Assembly (NCBI RefSeq): GCF_026168755.1
Contig: NZ_JAPFDR010000003.1
Coordinates: 62,001 to 126,000 of the forward strand
From: Clostridium sp.
GTDB lineage: Bacteria; Bacillota; Clostridia; Clostridiales; Clostridiaceae
Direction of reading: 5' to 3'
Length of the DNA stretch: 64,000 bases
The translations under genes were made by a program, and so were the position numbers. This document shows positions 28,324 to 39,904 of the stretch, one piece after another. How positions within the stretch are numbered: position 1 is the first letter of the stretch; the number at the start of each line of letters is the position of its first letter. The notes beneath the pieces are model-generated. The model ran no database searches, was not told where the DNA came from, and saw nothing but the letters and a program-made list of their open reading frames with translations.

Positions 28324-29667
28324 ATGAGTAGAATGTTCGGAACAGATGGAGTAAGAGGAATAGCAAATACAGAATTAACTGCAGATTTAGCTTACGCTTT
28401 AGGTAGAGCTGGTGCTTTTGTATTAACAGAAGGAACACATAAACCTAAAATATTAGTTGCTAAGGATACTAGAATATCAGGAGATATGTTAGAAGCTGCT
28501 TTAGTTGCAGGTATTCTTTCTGTTGGAGCAGAGGCAGTAATTTTAGGTGTAGTTCCAACACCAGCAGTAGCTCATTTAACAAGAGAGTATAATGCAGATG
28601 CAGGAGTTATGATTTCAGCATCTCATAATCCAGTTGAATATAATGGAATTAAGTTTTTTGATGGAAGAGGATATAAATTATCTGATGAATTAGAAGATCA
28701 AATACAAGCTGTAATAGAAAGTAATTTTGAAGGAGTTCCAAGTCCAGTTGGTGGAGATGTTGGAAGATCATATACTGAGGAAACAGCATTAAGAGAGTAT
28801 ATAGATTATGCAATGGGTACAATTAAAACTGATTTAAAAGGGCTTAGAGTTGCCTTAGATTGTGCAAATGGTGCGGCATATAAAGCAGCAGTTAAAGCAT
28901 TTAGAGCTTTAGGTGCTAGAGTTTATGTAATTAACGATAACCCAGATGGAAATAACATAAATGAAAATTGTGGTTCAACTCATATGGAAGAGTTAATGGA
29001 CTATGTTGTAAGAAAGAATTGTGATATTGGATTTGCTTTTGATGGAGATGCAGATAGATGTTTAGCTGTTGATGAAAAAGGAAATATGATAAATGGTGAT
29101 TTCTTATTAACTATTTGTGCAAAAGCTTTAAAAGAAGCTGGAAAATTAAATGATGATACTTTAGTAGTTACAGTAATGAGTAATTTAGGGTTAGATATTG
29201 CTACTAAAAGAGAAGGAATTAATTTAGTTAAAACTAAAGTTGGAGATAGGTATGTACTTGAAGAGATGCTTAATGAAAACTATATATTAGGTGGTGAACA
29301 ATCAGGTCACATAATATTCTTAGATCACAATACTACTGGAGATGGATTAGTTACTGCACTTCAAGTTGCAGCAATACTTAAGGAAAGTGGTAAGACTTTC
29401 AGTGAGTTAGCTGGAGTAATGAAGGAATTACCACAAGTATTAGTTAATGCTAAAGTTCCAAATGAAAAGAAAAATATTTATTTAGAAGATGCAGAAATAA
29501 TTGAAGCTATAAATGCTGTTGAAGCTAAGCTTAATGGTGTTGGTAGAGTTCTTATAAGACCATCAGGAACTGAGCCATTAGTGAGAGTTATGCTTGAAGG
29601 GGAAAATCAAGAAGAAATAAATGAAATGGCAAATAGCTTAGTAGATTTAATATTAAGCAAAATTTAA
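28324..29667 (+). CDS. glmM: Phosphoglucosamine mutase GlmM
   Basis: 447 residues, full length. It converts glucosamine-6-phosphate to glucosamine-1-phosphate for peptidoglycan precursors. It has the start [15 protein letters not shown], the phospho-serine loop ISASHNP (S100), the metal-binding loop DGDADRC, and the C-terminal phosphate-binding loop [12 protein letters not shown]. glmS is not beside it. Confidence 0.97.
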   Translation: MSRMFGTDGVRGIANTELTADLAYALGRAGAFVLTEGTHKPKILVAKDTRISGDMLEAALVAGILSVGAEAVILGVVPTPAVAHLTREYNADAGVMISASHNPVEYNGIKFFDGRGYKLSDELEDQIQAVIESNFEGVPSPVGGDVGRSYTEETALREYIDYAMGTIKTDLKGLRVALDCANGAAYKAAVKAFRALGARVYVINDNPDGNNINENCGSTHMEELMDYVVRKNCDIGFAFDGDADRCLAVDEKGNMINGDFLLTICAKALKEAGKLNDDTLVVTVMSNLGLDIATKREGINLVKTKVGDRYVLEEMLNENYILGGEQSGHIIFLDHNTTGDGLVTALQVAAILKESGKTFSELAGVMKELPQVLVNAKVPNEKKNIYLEDAEIIEAINAVEAKLNGVGRVLIRPSGTEPLVRVMLEGENQEEINEMANSLVDLILSKI

Positions 29668-29673
29668 TATGAT

Positions 29674-29710
29674 AAAAAAATTAATGTTCGTAAGAGCATT
29701 AATTTTTTTT
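29674..29710 (+). terminator. Intrinsic terminator after glmM
   Basis: 13-bp stem (29674-29686 with 29697-29709) ending in a T-run, 6 bases after the glmM stop codon. Confidence 0.85.
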
Positions 29711-29950
29711 GAAATTTATGAATTTATTATTATATTATTATAAAAAATATAAATAAAATTAAAAATGATATCAGTAAAACATGGAATACATTAGTTTTTA
29801 TTAAAGAAATTACATATTATTAATACGATATTATTTATTTGATAGAGATATTAATTTAATAATAAAAGTAGTAAAATATTAAATTAATATTAAAAATAAT
29901 AAATAAAATGTAAAAAATATAATTAATTTACTAAAAATAGAAACAGTATA
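29711..29950 (+). other. AT-rich non-coding stretch
   Basis: Between the glmM terminator and the ilv promoter. I see no gene, RNA motif or strong hairpin in it. Confidence 0.5.
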
Positions 29951-29980
29951 TTGACAGAGTATTAAAGTAAAGAGTAATAT
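29951..29980 (+). promoter_or_regulatory. Candidate sigma-A promoter of the ilv-leu operon
   Basis: TTGACA (29951-29956), 18-base spacer, TAATAT (29975-29980), about 40 bases before the T-box-like leader. Confidence 0.65.
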
Positions 29981-30020
29981 ATTAACAATAGAATATTTTG
30001 GAATTTCTTTTGAGAAATAA

Positions 30021-30263
30021 AAGCTGTGATAGAGATGTTTATTTAGATAAAAAAAGTTTCAGAGAGTCCATGGATGCTGCGAATGGATACTTTAACTAAA
30101 TAACGATCACTCTTGAGCTGTCTCCTGAACATTAGTTAATAGTAAGTAGGGAGTTACCGGTAAGCACCGTTAAATGCAAGGGTTTGTTTGAGCCTAGTGA
30201 TATTAATGATGAGGAATTTTATCCTACCGTTATGATTTTATCATTAAGGGTGGGATTTTTTTT
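30021..30263 (+). promoter_or_regulatory. T-box-like leader of the ilv-leu operon, with degenerate antiterminator
   Basis: Stem I features are clear. AGAGAG (30061-30066) and GGATGCTGCGAA (30072-30083) are closed by a TCCAT/ATGGA helix, as in T-box distal loops. Lower paired strands follow (GTTTATTTAG near 30037 with CTAAATAAC near 30096), then a stem resembling the T-box AGTAGG...CCGTTA region (30145-30172). The specifier is probably ATC (Ile, 30106-30108, followed by A), with CTC (Leu, 30110-30112) as the alternative. The usual TGGNACC acceptor-binding motif was not found before the terminator at 30221-30263. TAATGAT (30204-30210) can pair with ATCATTA (30240-30246) and would compete with the terminator. 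Confidence 0.6.
30221..30263 (+). terminator. Leader terminator of the ilv-leu operon
   Basis: ATCCTACC (30221-30228) pairs with GGGTGGGAT (30248-30256) with a wobble, an inner short stem continues it, and a run of eight T follows. Confidence 0.7.
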
Positions 30264-30321
30264 ACCTAATTTAGGACCATTTTATTCAATAATTACAAAT
30301 TATTTCATTGGGGGTATTGAA

Positions 30322-30834
30322 ATGGAAAGACATGTTTTATCTGTCTTAGTTAGGAATTCTTCAGGAGTATTAACAAGAGTTTCAGGATTATTTGCAAGAA
30401 GAGGATTTAATATTGATAGTTTGACTGTTGGAAGAACTGAAAATCCAGAGATTTCAAGAATGACTATTACCTTAAATGGGAATGAAGATGTTTTAGAACA
30501 ATTCACTAAACAGTTAAATAAGTTAGAAGATGTTTTAAGGGTATTAAATTTAAAATTTGATAATTCAGTATACAGGGAGTTAGTACTTATTAAGGTTAAA
30601 GCTGATGCTGAACAAAGAGCAGCAGTAAATGAAGTAGTAAAGATATTTAGGAGCAAAATAATAGATATTTCGCCAGAAACATTGACTATTGAATTAACAG
30701 GAGATGAGAGTAAAATAAGTGCTCTTATAAGGCTTTTAGAGGAGTATGAAATAAAGGAGTTAGTAAGAACAGGAGTATGTGCATTAGAAAGGGGAGCTAA
30801 TTACATAACAGATTACTGTGAAATATTTAATTAA
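30322..30834 (+). CDS. ilvN: Acetolactate synthase small (regulatory) subunit
   Basis: 170 residues from ATG 30322, chosen because GGGGG precedes it and the family starts here (MERHVLSVLVRNSSGVLTR). The frame extends upstream but that part overlaps the leader terminator. It carries an N-terminal ACT domain (FARRGFNIDSLTVG) and the C-terminal ALS_ss domain. It binds valine-type effectors and activates the large subunit IlvB, whose gene is five genes downstream. Confidence 0.95.
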   Translation: MERHVLSVLVRNSSGVLTRVSGLFARRGFNIDSLTVGRTENPEISRMTITLNGNEDVLEQFTKQLNKLEDVLRVLNLKFDNSVYRELVLIKVKADAEQRAAVNEVVKIFRSKIIDISPETLTIELTGDESKISALIRLLEEYEIKELVRTGVCALERGANYITDYCEIFN

Positions 30835-30906
30835 CTTATATAGATTATAAGCTTATAAAAGATATCGAAAGAAAAGCAAAAGCATATTTTTAAAGGGGGA
30901 AAATTT

Positions 30907-32166
30907 ATGGCAATGACAATGACACAAAAAATATTAGCTGCACATGCAGGATTAGAAAGTGTAAAAGCAGGGCAATTAATAGAAGTAAATTTAGACTTAG
31001 TATTAGGCAATGATATTACTTCACCGGTTGCAGTAAAGGAATTTGAAAAATTTGGAGTAAAAAAGGTATTTGATAAAGATAAGATAGCAATAGTTCCAGA
31101 TCATTTTACACCTAATAAAGATATAAAAGCTGCAGAGCAGTGTAAATTTATTAGAGAGTTTTCAAGAGAAAAGGGAATAAGTAACTTTTTTGAAATAGGA
31201 GAAATGGGAATAGAACATTGTTTATTGCCAGAGAAAGGTTTAGTAGTTGCAGGAGATGTAGTTATTGGTGCAGATTCTCATACTTGTACTTATGGGGCAT
31301 TAGGAGCCTTCTCTACAGGAATAGGTTCAACTGATATGGCGGCTGGAATGGCAACAGGAAAGTGTTGGTTTAAAGTTCCTTCAGCATTAAAGTTTGTTTT
31401 AAAAGGGAAACCATCAAAATGGGTAAGTGGTAAAGATGTAATACTTCATATTATCGGAATGATAGGCGTAGATGGTGCTTTATATAAATCAATGGAATTC
31501 TTCGGAGATGGACTTAATTACTTATCAATAGATGACAGATTTACAATGGCAAATATGGCTATTGAAGCTGGTGGAAAAAATGGTATATTCCCAGTAGATG
31601 AGAAGACAATTGAGTATTTAAAAGAACATGGAAAGAAAGAGTGGAAGGTATATGAAGCTGATGAAGGTGCTGAATATGATGAAGTTTATGAAATAGATTT
31701 ATCTACTTTAAGACCAACAGTTTCTTTCCCACACTTACCGGATAATACAAGAACTATTGATGAAGTTGGTGATATAGAAATTGATCAAACTGTAATAGGG
31801 TCTTGTACAAATGGAAGAATATCAGATTTAAGAGTTGCTAGAGATATCTTAAAGGGGAATAAAGTAAATAAGAGAGTTAGATGTATAGTATTCCCAGGAA
31901 CTCAAAAAATTTATTTACAAGCACTAGAAGAAGGAATAATAAAGGATTTAGTAGAAGCAGGGGCAGTTGTTTCTACACCAACTTGTGGTCCATGTTTAGG
32001 AGGCCATATGGGTATATTAGCTAAAGGTGAAAGAGCAATTTCAACTACTAATAGAAACTTTGTAGGAAGAATGGGACATGTTGAATCAGAAGTTTACTTA
32101 GCAAGTCCAGCAGTTGCAGCAGCTTCAGCAATAACAGGAAAAATAACGGATCCGGAAACGCTTTAA
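30907..32166 (+). CDS. leuC: 3-isopropylmalate dehydratase large subunit LeuC
   Basis: 419 residues, short bacterial/archaeal LeuC type. The [4Fe-4S] ligands are C300 (GSCTNGR) and C360/C363 (TCGPC). It isomerises 2- to 3-isopropylmalate with LeuD in leucine synthesis. [18 protein letters not shown] is the conserved active-site stretch. Start behind AAAGGGGG; leuD follows after 14 bases. Confidence 0.97.
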   Translation: MAMTMTQKILAAHAGLESVKAGQLIEVNLDLVLGNDITSPVAVKEFEKFGVKKVFDKDKIAIVPDHFTPNKDIKAAEQCKFIREFSREKGISNFFEIGEMGIEHCLLPEKGLVVAGDVVIGADSHTCTYGALGAFSTGIGSTDMAAGMATGKCWFKVPSALKFVLKGKPSKWVSGKDVILHIIGMIGVDGALYKSMEFFGDGLNYLSIDDRFTMANMAIEAGGKNGIFPVDEKTIEYLKEHGKKEWKVYEADEGAEYDEVYEIDLSTLRPTVSFPHLPDNTRTIDEVGDIEIDQTVIGSCTNGRISDLRVARDILKGNKVNKRVRCIVFPGTQKIYLQALEEGIIKDLVEAGAVVSTPTCGPCLGGHMGILAKGERAISTTNRNFVGRMGHVESEVYLASPAVAAASAITGKITDPETL

Positions 32167-32180
32167 GGGGGTAAATAAAT

Positions 32181-32675
32181 ATGAAAGCAACAGGAAGAGT
32201 TTTTAAATATGGAGATAACGTAGATACAGATGTAATTATACCTGCAAGATATTTAAATACATCAGATGCGAAAGAATTAGCATCACATTGTATGGAAGAT
32301 ATAGACTTAGATTTTGCAAAGGAAGTTCAAGAAGGAGATATTATAGTTGCAAATAAAAACTTTGGATGTGGTTCATCTAGGGAGCATGCACCTATAGCAA
32401 TTAAAGAAAGTGGAATTAGTTGTGTTATAGCTTCAACTTTTGCAAGAATTTTTTATAGAAATGCTATTAATATTGGTTTACCAATTCTTGAATGTGATCA
32501 AGCGGTTAAAAGTATCGAAGCTGGGGATAAGTTAGAAGTAAACTTTGATACTGGGGTTATTAAAAATTTAACTAAAAATGAGGAATACCAAGGGGAGGCA
32601 TTCCCTGAGTTTATGCAAAAAATAATAAATAGCAATGGTCTTATAGGATATATAAAAAATTCTCAAGAAAAATAA
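32181..32675 (+). CDS. leuD: 3-isopropylmalate dehydratase small subunit LeuD
   Basis: 164 residues. It has the swivel-domain signature [13 protein letters not shown] and the substrate-binding [12 protein letters not shown]. It pairs with LeuC. A 116-base gap to leuB holds no gene that I see. Confidence 0.97.
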   Translation: MKATGRVFKYGDNVDTDVIIPARYLNTSDAKELASHCMEDIDLDFAKEVQEGDIIVANKNFGCGSSREHAPIAIKESGISCVIASTFARIFYRNAINIGLPILECDQAVKSIEAGDKLEVNFDTGVIKNLTKNEEYQGEAFPEFMQKIINSNGLIGYIKNSQEK

Positions 32676-32791
32676 TGAATTAATAAATTTAAAATATGAA
32701 GTAATAAGCATAAAAAGTAAGTTAAGTGCATGTTATAGATTAAAAATAATTAGCTTTACTTAGTTTATAAATTCAATAAGGGGGAAATTTT

Positions 32792-33862
32792 ATGAATTTT
32801 AATATAGCAGTTATACCAGGAGATGGAATAGGTCCAGAGGTTATAGATGAATCAATAAAAATATTAAGTAAAATTGGGGAAAAATATAGTCATAATTTTG
32901 AGTTTGAATTTTTACAAGCTGGTGGATGTGCAATAGATAGTTTAGGAACACCATTACCAGACAAGACTTTGGAGGTTTGTAAAAAAAGTGATGCAGTACT
33001 TTTAGGTGCTGTTGGAGGAACAAAGTGGGATGATCCTAATGCAAAAGTTAGACCAGAACAAGCTTTATTAGGATTAAGGGGTGGATTAAATTTATATTGT
33101 AATTTAAGACCAGCACTTTTATATAAAGCATTAAAAGAAGCATCACCATTGAAAGACACAATAATTGGGGATGGAATTGATATTTGTGTTGTAAGAGAAC
33201 TTACTGGAGGAATTTACTTTGGTGAGAGAGGTAGAGAGGTTGTTGATGGAGTAGTTTCAGCATATGATACTGAAAGATATAATGTCGAAGAAATTGAAAG
33301 AATAGTAAAAATAGGCTTTGATACAGCTATGAAAAGAAATAAGAAGTTAACAAGCGTTGATAAAGCTAATATATTAGAAAGCTCTAGATTATGGAGAAGT
33401 GTAGTAGAAGAAATATCTAAGGATTATCCAGACGTAGAAGTTAATCATTTATATATTGATAATGCTTCTATGCAGTTAGTTAAAGATCCTAGACAATTTG
33501 ATGTTATTGTTACTTCAAATATGTTTGGAGATATATTATCAGATGAAGCATCCATGATTACTGGATCAATAGGAATGTTACCTTCAGCATCTTTAGGAGA
33601 AGGTACTTTAGGAATGTATGAACCAATACATGGTTCTGCACCTGATATAGCAGGAAAAGGAATAGCAAATCCATTAGCAACAATTCTTTCTACAGCTATG
33701 ATGTTAAGATATAGCTTTAATTTAGAAAGTGAAGCAAAAGATATAGAAGATGCAGTAGTTAAAGTTTTAGAAAAAGGTTATAGAACAGGAGATATTAAAA
33801 GTGAAGGTACTATTCTTATTGGGACTAAGGAAATGGGAGATCTTGTTGTAGAGAGAATTTAG
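32792..33862 (+). CDS. leuB: 3-isopropylmalate dehydrogenase LeuB
   Basis: 356 residues. It oxidises and decarboxylates 3-isopropylmalate with NAD. Motifs are [11 protein letters not shown] at the start, [14 protein letters not shown], and the metal/substrate site [38 protein letters not shown] binds the cofactor. Start behind AAGGGGG. Confidence 0.97.
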   Translation: MNFNIAVIPGDGIGPEVIDESIKILSKIGEKYSHNFEFEFLQAGGCAIDSLGTPLPDKTLEVCKKSDAVLLGAVGGTKWDDPNAKVRPEQALLGLRGGLNLYCNLRPALLYKALKEASPLKDTIIGDGIDICVVRELTGGIYFGERGREVVDGVVSAYDTERYNVEEIERIVKIGFDTAMKRNKKLTSVDKANILESSRLWRSVVEEISKDYPDVEVNHLYIDNASMQLVKDPRQFDVIVTSNMFGDILSDEASMITGSIGMLPSASLGEGTLGMYEPIHGSAPDIAGKGIANPLATILSTAMMLRYSFNLESEAKDIEDAVVKVLEKGYRTGDIKSEGTILIGTKEMGDLVVERI

Positions 33863-33881
33863 TAATTGACAAGATTTGGTG

Positions 33882-34003
33882 AGTGACAAGTTGCAAGTGA
33901 CAAGTGATAAGTTAAGGAAGAAACTCCTAGGGGAGTTTCTAAAATATATAATTTTGTATTAACTAAATTTACTCCGAAAACTTGCTACTTGAAACTTGTC
34001 ACT
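33882..34003 (+). repeat. Imperfect inverted repeat in the leuB-ilvD gap
   Basis: Left arm AGTGACAAGTTGCAAGT (33882-33898) and right arm ACTTGAAACTTGTCACT (33987-34003) match at 16 of 17 bases as inverted copies. The left arm is continued by further GTGACAAGTG-type words. Inside, AGAAACTCC/GGAGTTTCT (33919-33940) makes a perfect 9-bp hairpin without a T-run. Related words occur in the ilvD-ilvB gap. Confidence 0.7.
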
Positions 34004-34028
34004 TAAAACTAATTACGGAGGGATTTAA

Positions 34029-35687
34029 ATGAGAAGTGATGTAGTAAAAAAAGGAGTCACAAAGGCTCCGCATAGATCATTATTTAAGGCATCAGGATTA
34101 ACTGATGAAGAAATAAATAAACCTTTAATAGGTGTTGTTACATCTCAAAATGATATAATTCCAGGTCATGTAAATTTAGATAAAATTGTTGAGGGTGTAA
34201 AAAAAGGTGTATTAATGTCTGGTGGAACACCATTAGTATTTCCAACTATAGGAGTATGTGATGGTATTGCAATGGGACATGAAGGAATGAAATATTCTTT
34301 AGCTACAAGAGAGCTTATAGCAGATTCTATTGAATGTATGGCAAAGGCTCATGCTTTTGATGCATTAGTATTTATACCAAACTGCGATAAGATAGTTCCA
34401 GGAATGGTTATGGCAGCTTTAAGGTTAAATATACCATCAGTAGTTGTAAGTGGTGGTCCAATGTTAGCTGGTAAATTCAAAGATAAAGAAGTTTCTTTAT
34501 CTACAATGTTTGAAGCAGTTGGATCTGTGGAAAGTGGTTTAATGTTAGAGTCAGATTTAGCTGACTTAGAAGAAAAAGCATGCCCTACATGTGGATCATG
34601 TTCAGGAATGTTTACAGCAAATTCTATGAATTGTTTATGTGAGGTATTAGGAATTGCTTTACCTGGAAATGGAACAATACCAGCTGTTTATTCAGAAAGA
34701 ATTAGACTTGCAAAATATGCTGGTATGGCAGTAATGAATCTTTTAGAAAAAGATATAAAACCAAGAGATATAATTACTGAAGAATCTATAAAAAATGCCT
34801 TAACAGTAGATATGGCTCTTGGATGTTCAACAAATAGTGTATTACATTTAACGGCTATTTCAAATGAAGCAAAATCTCCTATAAATTTAGAGATTATAAA
34901 TGAAATGTCATCTAAAGTACCTAATCTTTGTAAATTAGCACCTGCATCTGACACTCATATTGAAGATTTATATGCAGCAGGTGGAATAAGAGCTGTAATG
35001 AGTGAGTTAAACAAAAAGAATTTATTAAATTTAAATTGTATTACAGCAACAGGAAAAACTGTTGGAGAAAATATAGAAAATGCTAAAGTTTTAGATTATT
35101 CAGTAATAAAACACATTGAAGAACCATACAGTGAAACTGGTGGAATTGCAGTTTTAAAAGGAAATCTAGCTTTAGATGGAGCTGTGGTTAAAAGATCTGC
35201 AGTACTTAAGGAAATGTTAAAACATAAAGGGCCAGCTAAGGTTTTTAATTCTGAAGAAGAGGCTATAGAAGCTATTTTAGGAAAGAAAATAGTTGAAGGT
35301 GATGTTGTAGTAATTAGATATGAGGGACCAAAGGGTGGACCTGGAATGAGAGAAATGTTATCACCAACCTCAGCAATTTGTGGAATGGGATTAGATAAGT
35401 CAGTAGCGCTTATAACTGATGGAAGGTTTAGTGGGGCAACAAAAGGAGCAGCTATAGGACATGTATCACCAGAAGCAGCTGAAGGTGGAAATATTGCTTT
35501 AGTACAAGATGAAGATATTATTTCTATAGATATATTAAATGGAAATTTAGATTTACTTGTAAGCGATGAGGAATTAGCTAAGCGTAGAGAAGCATTAAAA
35601 CCAGTAGAACCAAAGGTTAAAGAAGGATATTTATCAAGATATGCTAAGTTAGTAAGTTCAGCAAGTACAGGAGCAGTGTATAAGTAG
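34029..35687 (+). CDS. ilvD: Dihydroxy-acid dehydratase IlvD
   Basis: 552 residues, full length. It dehydrates dihydroxy-isovalerate and dihydroxy-methylvalerate in Val/Ile/Leu synthesis. Iron-sulfur ligand regions are [10 protein letters not shown] and [29 protein letters not shown] and [10 protein letters not shown] are further signatures. It lies between two repeat-bearing gaps. Confidence 0.97.
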   Translation: MRSDVVKKGVTKAPHRSLFKASGLTDEEINKPLIGVVTSQNDIIPGHVNLDKIVEGVKKGVLMSGGTPLVFPTIGVCDGIAMGHEGMKYSLATRELIADSIECMAKAHAFDALVFIPNCDKIVPGMVMAALRLNIPSVVVSGGPMLAGKFKDKEVSLSTMFEAVGSVESGLMLESDLADLEEKACPTCGSCSGMFTANSMNCLCEVLGIALPGNGTIPAVYSERIRLAKYAGMAVMNLLEKDIKPRDIITEESIKNALTVDMALGCSTNSVLHLTAISNEAKSPINLEIINEMSSKVPNLCKLAPASDTHIEDLYAAGGIRAVMSELNKKNLLNLNCITATGKTVGENIENAKVLDYSVIKHIEEPYSETGGIAVLKGNLALDGAVVKRSAVLKEMLKHKGPAKVFNSEEEAIEAILGKKIVEGDVVVIRYEGPKGGPGMREMLSPTSAICGMGLDKSVALITDGRFSGATKGAAIGHVSPEAAEGGNIALVQDEDIISIDILNGNLDLLVSDEELAKRREALKPVEPKVKEGYLSRYAKLVSSASTGAVYK

Positions 35688-35688
35688 C

Positions 35689-35776
35689 GACAACTTGAAA
35701 GTGACAATAATAAGAATAAAAGATAGAAGGTTTCCTAAACTTATAACTTGCAATTTGTAAATTGGCACTTGCAATT
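35689..35776 (+). repeat. Related imperfect inverted repeat in the ilvD-ilvB gap
   Basis: GACAACTTGAAAGTGACAA (35689-35707) faces ACTTGCAATTTGTAAATTGG and CACTTGCAATT (35746-35776). The words match the arms of the leuB-ilvD repeat in inverted orientation but are more diverged, as if two decayed copies of one small element. Confidence 0.55.
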
Positions 35777-35796
35777 AAATAAAGGGGGTTAGTTAA

Positions 35797-37479
35797 ATGT
35801 TATTAACAGGAGCTGAAATTCTTGTTAAATCTTTATTAGATGAGGGTGTTGATACTGTTTTTGGATATCCTGGAGGAGCAGTATTAAATATTTATGATTA
35901 TTTATACAAATATAAGGATAAAATAAAACATTATTTATCCTGTCATGAGCAAAATGCAGCTCATGCGGCAGATGGATATGCAAGATCTACTGGAAAAGTA
36001 GGCGTTTGTATAGCTACATCAGGACCTGGTGCAACTAATCTTGTTACAGGAATAGCAACTGCTTATATGGATTCTATCCCTTTAGTTGCTATAACAGGAA
36101 ATGTATCGAAAGATTTGCTTGGTAAAGATAGTTTTCAAGAGGTTGATATAACAGGTATAACAATGCCTATAACAAAGCATAATTTTATAGTTAAGGATAT
36201 TAATAATTTACAAGAAACAATTAGAAAAGCATTTTATATTGCTAGAGAAGGAAGACCAGGGCCAGTTTTAATAGATATACCAAAAGATATAACAGCTGAT
36301 AAAACAGAGTATAAAGAATTAGAATCATTAGAGGCTGAACCTAAAATTAAGCATGTAACAGAGTCAATTTTGGCAGAAGTTGCAAAATATATAAATGAAT
36401 CTTCTAAACTACTTATTTATGCAGGTGGTGGAGTTATTAATGCTAATGCTACAGAGGAGTTAATTAATTTTGCTGAAAAATTAAATGCACCAGTAGCAAC
36501 AACTTTAATGTGTAGGGGAGCAATTCCTTCTGAACATAGATTAAATACAGGTATGATAGGAATGCACGGAAGTAATGCATCTAATATTTTAGCTACAAAA
36601 TGTGATTTGATAATTGCATTGGGAGCAAGGTTTAGCGATAGAGTAATAAGTGATAGAGAATTTATTAATAATGCTAAAGTTATACAAATAGATGTTGATC
36701 CAGCTGAAGTAAATAAAAATGTAAAAGTTGATTCATTTATTATAGGAGATATAAAAATTGTACTACAGAAATTGATACCTTTATTAAATGAGAAGAAAAA
36801 TAAAGAATGGTTAAATACTGTAGATGAACTGAAACTTTTAGCATTAACTAAGAATGGTAGGGATGATGGAGAAGAATTAACTCCAAAATTTTTATTTGAA
36901 AAACTTAGCGATATGGATAAAGGCAACTTTATTTTGTCAACAGAAGTTGGACAACATCAAATGTGGACAGCTCAATATTTTAACTTTAAAACTCCAAGAA
37001 CATTAATATCATCAGGAGGTCTTGGCACAATGGGATTTGGATTAGGAGCTGCTATAGGAGCTAAGGTTGCTAATCCAGAAAAAACTGTATTTAATATTGC
37101 TGGAGATGGAAGTTTTGGAATGAATTGCAATGAATTTGCAACAGCAGTTAAATATAATATTCCAATTAAAGTTATTGTAATGAATAACAATGCTTTAGGA
37201 ATGGTTAGACAATGGCAAAGTCTTTTCTATGAAGCAAGGTATTCACAAACTACTCTAGATAGAGCAACTGACTTTGTTAAACTTGCAGAAGCTTTTGGAG
37301 GAGTTGGCTTTAGAGTTGAAAAAAGAGATGAGTTGGAAAATGTATTAAATGAAGCATTAGCTATAGATAAACCTGTAATTATTGATTACATGATAGATAG
37401 CGATAAAAAGGTATTTCCTATGGTGGCACCAGGTGCACCAATTCATCAAATAATAAATGAAGAAGACTTAGAATGTTAA
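35797..37479 (+). CDS. ilvB: Acetolactate synthase large (catalytic) subunit IlvB
   Basis: 560 residues, start behind AAAGGGGG. ThDP-dependent condensation of pyruvate with pyruvate or 2-ketobutyrate. The catalytic Glu is in SCHEQNAAHAADGYAR, FAD-site residues include GMHGS, and the ThDP-binding GDGSFGMNCNEFATAVKYN ends with the NNALGMVRQWQ segment. Its regulatory partner ilvN is the first gene of the operon. Confidence 0.97.
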   Translation: MLLTGAEILVKSLLDEGVDTVFGYPGGAVLNIYDYLYKYKDKIKHYLSCHEQNAAHAADGYARSTGKVGVCIATSGPGATNLVTGIATAYMDSIPLVAITGNVSKDLLGKDSFQEVDITGITMPITKHNFIVKDINNLQETIRKAFYIAREGRPGPVLIDIPKDITADKTEYKELESLEAEPKIKHVTESILAEVAKYINESSKLLIYAGGGVINANATEELINFAEKLNAPVATTLMCRGAIPSEHRLNTGMIGMHGSNASNILATKCDLIIALGARFSDRVISDREFINNAKVIQIDVDPAEVNKNVKVDSFIIGDIKIVLQKLIPLLNEKKNKEWLNTVDELKLLALTKNGRDDGEELTPKFLFEKLSDMDKGNFILSTEVGQHQMWTAQYFNFKTPRTLISSGGLGTMGFGLGAAIGAKVANPEKTVFNIAGDGSFGMNCNEFATAVKYNIPIKVIVMNNNALGMVRQWQSLFYEARYSQTTLDRATDFVKLAEAFGGVGFRVEKRDELENVLNEALAIDKPVIIDYMIDSDKKVFPMVAPGAPIHQIINEEDLEC

Positions 37480-37538
37480 TCTAAATTTCTATCATAGATA
37501 TAATGGTAGCAAATTTTATAAATAAAAATAATAAATAA

Positions 37539-38558
<1,020 letters not shown>

Positions 38559-38580
38559 TAAATTGAGTTTATAAAATTTA

Positions 38581-38633
38581 AGGGGCTGTATCAGAGTGAA
38601 TTAATAAATTCATTCTGAATATAGCCTTTTTTT
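38581..38633 (+). terminator. Terminator ending the ilv-leu operon
   Basis: An interrupted inverted repeat: AGGGGCTGTAT..AGTGAATT pairs with AATTCATTCTGAATATAGCCT, followed by seven T. Confidence 0.75.
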
Positions 38634-38729
38634 CTAGTATTTTAGAAAGTAAAATGAAGTAGCTTTATAAAGATGTTAATTAATGGTAAAATGTTAAGTG
38701 TAAAGATATAAAATTAAGGAGAGGTTTAT

Positions 38730-39653
38730 ATGGAATTAAAAGTTAAAGTAGAGAATAAAAAGGTATTTAATAGAATTGGACTTGCTACTTTTGTTACAAT
38801 GATTTTAGTAAGTGTAATTCAAGTAACGTTTTTGGGGATTATTGGAGTAATTAATCAGGAGTTATTATCAGCTACATGGATAAGTTATGCATCAATTGCA
38901 ATTAGTTTTTATTTAATAGGATTTCCTGTATTTTATTTTATGATTAAAAACTTACCTGAAGAAGAAAAAAGGGAAAGCAGAACACTTGGAGTTTTGGAAA
39001 TTATAAAAATATGTGTTATGTCTTATAGTGTAGTATATATAGTTAATTTTTTGACTAATCTTCTTATGATGTTGATAGCTGTAATTAAAGGTAGTGAAGT
39101 TACAAATCCATTAGTAAATATGCTTGAAGGAAGCAATTGGATATGGTCATTAATTTTTGCAGGAATATTATCTCCTATAATTGAAGAAATGATGTTTAGA
39201 GGTGTAATGCTTAATAAGCTAAGAAGATATGGGGATAAAGTTACAATAATAACAACTGCAGTTCTATTTGGATTATTTCATGGGAATTTCTCGCAATTTT
39301 TCTATGCAGTAGCATTAGGTATGATTTTTGCTTATATTACATTAAAAACAGGAACTATAAAATATTCAATAATACTTCATATAGTTGTAAATATAATGGG
39401 AAGCGTTATTTTACCAGCAGTAATTGGTGATGGTAGTAATTTAGTAGTTGTTGGTTGTGTAGGTCTTGTGTTATTAGCAATAGTAATAGTAGGTTTAGTA
39501 CTAATAATAAAAAATAGAAAAAATATATCTCTATTAGATGGTGAAATTAAATTAGAAAAAGGAACTGAATTTAAAACTATTTGGATTAATGTAGGAATGA
39601 TATTATATGTAGCAATTTGCTTGTTTTCTATGATATCCATATTGTCTATGTAA
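38730..39653 (+). CDS. CPBP-family intramembrane metalloprotease
   Basis: 307 residues with about eight membrane segments. The Abi/CAAX-protease motifs are present: IEEMMFRGVML (EExxxR), FGLFHGNFSQF (FxxxH) and HIVVN. In eukaryotes such enzymes process prenylated proteins; in bacteria substrates are mostly unknown, sometimes linked to bacteriocin immunity. No bacteriocin gene is adjacent. Own terminator follows. Confidence 0.88.
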   Translation: MELKVKVENKKVFNRIGLATFVTMILVSVIQVTFLGIIGVINQELLSATWISYASIAISFYLIGFPVFYFMIKNLPEEEKRESRTLGVLEIIKICVMSYSVVYIVNFLTNLLMMLIAVIKGSEVTNPLVNMLEGSNWIWSLIFAGILSPIIEEMMFRGVMLNKLRRYGDKVTIITTAVLFGLFHGNFSQFFYAVALGMIFAYITLKTGTIKYSIILHIVVNIMGSVILPAVIGDGSNLVVVGCVGLVLLAIVIVGLVLIIKNRKNISLLDGEIKLEKGTEFKTIWINVGMILYVAICLFSMISILSM

Positions 39654-39713
39654 AATAAATATAAAAATTGTTAAGTACTTAAGAAATAAATTTTAAAAAT
39701 AATATTATTATTT

Positions 39714-39752
39714 AAAGGGGATATCTAAAAATATAGGATATTCCCTTTATTA
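39714..39752 (+). terminator. Terminator after the CPBP protease gene
   Basis: AAAGGGGATATC (39714-39725) pairs with GATATTCCCTTT (39737-39748) with one mismatch, then a T/A-rich tail. Confidence 0.65.
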
Positions 39753-39789
39753 TATATAATAGCTATATAAAAAAGAGGTTAATATTAAA

Positions 39790-39802
39790 AAATACGAACA
39801 TT
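39790..39802 (+). promoter_or_regulatory. Candidate PurR box, left copy
   Basis: AAATACGAACATT resembles the Firmicute PurBox (central CGAA). It faces an inverted near-copy at 39853-39865 upstream of the purine permease. Confidence 0.45.
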
Positions 39803-39852
39803 AATGTGAGAAAATACTAATATTTATGGAAAATAACTAAAAAATATGGACA

Positions 39853-39865
39853 AACATTCGTATTT
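39853..39865 (-). promoter_or_regulatory. Candidate PurR box, right copy (inverted)
   Basis: On the minus strand this reads AAATACGAATGTT, 11 of 13 bases identical to the left copy. It ends 16 bases before TATAAT at 39882-39887, so it would cover the -35 region. The gap between boxes is wider than the 16-17 bases usual in Bacillus. Confidence 0.45.
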
Positions 39866-39904
39866 GTATTAATATTATTCATATAATTAAAAGGTAGTCG
39901 TGTT

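Noticed and set aside
30184..30321. N-terminal extension of IlvN upstream of 30322.
   Set aside because: It would be encoded by the leader terminator hairpin; the family start and ribosome binding site are at 30322.
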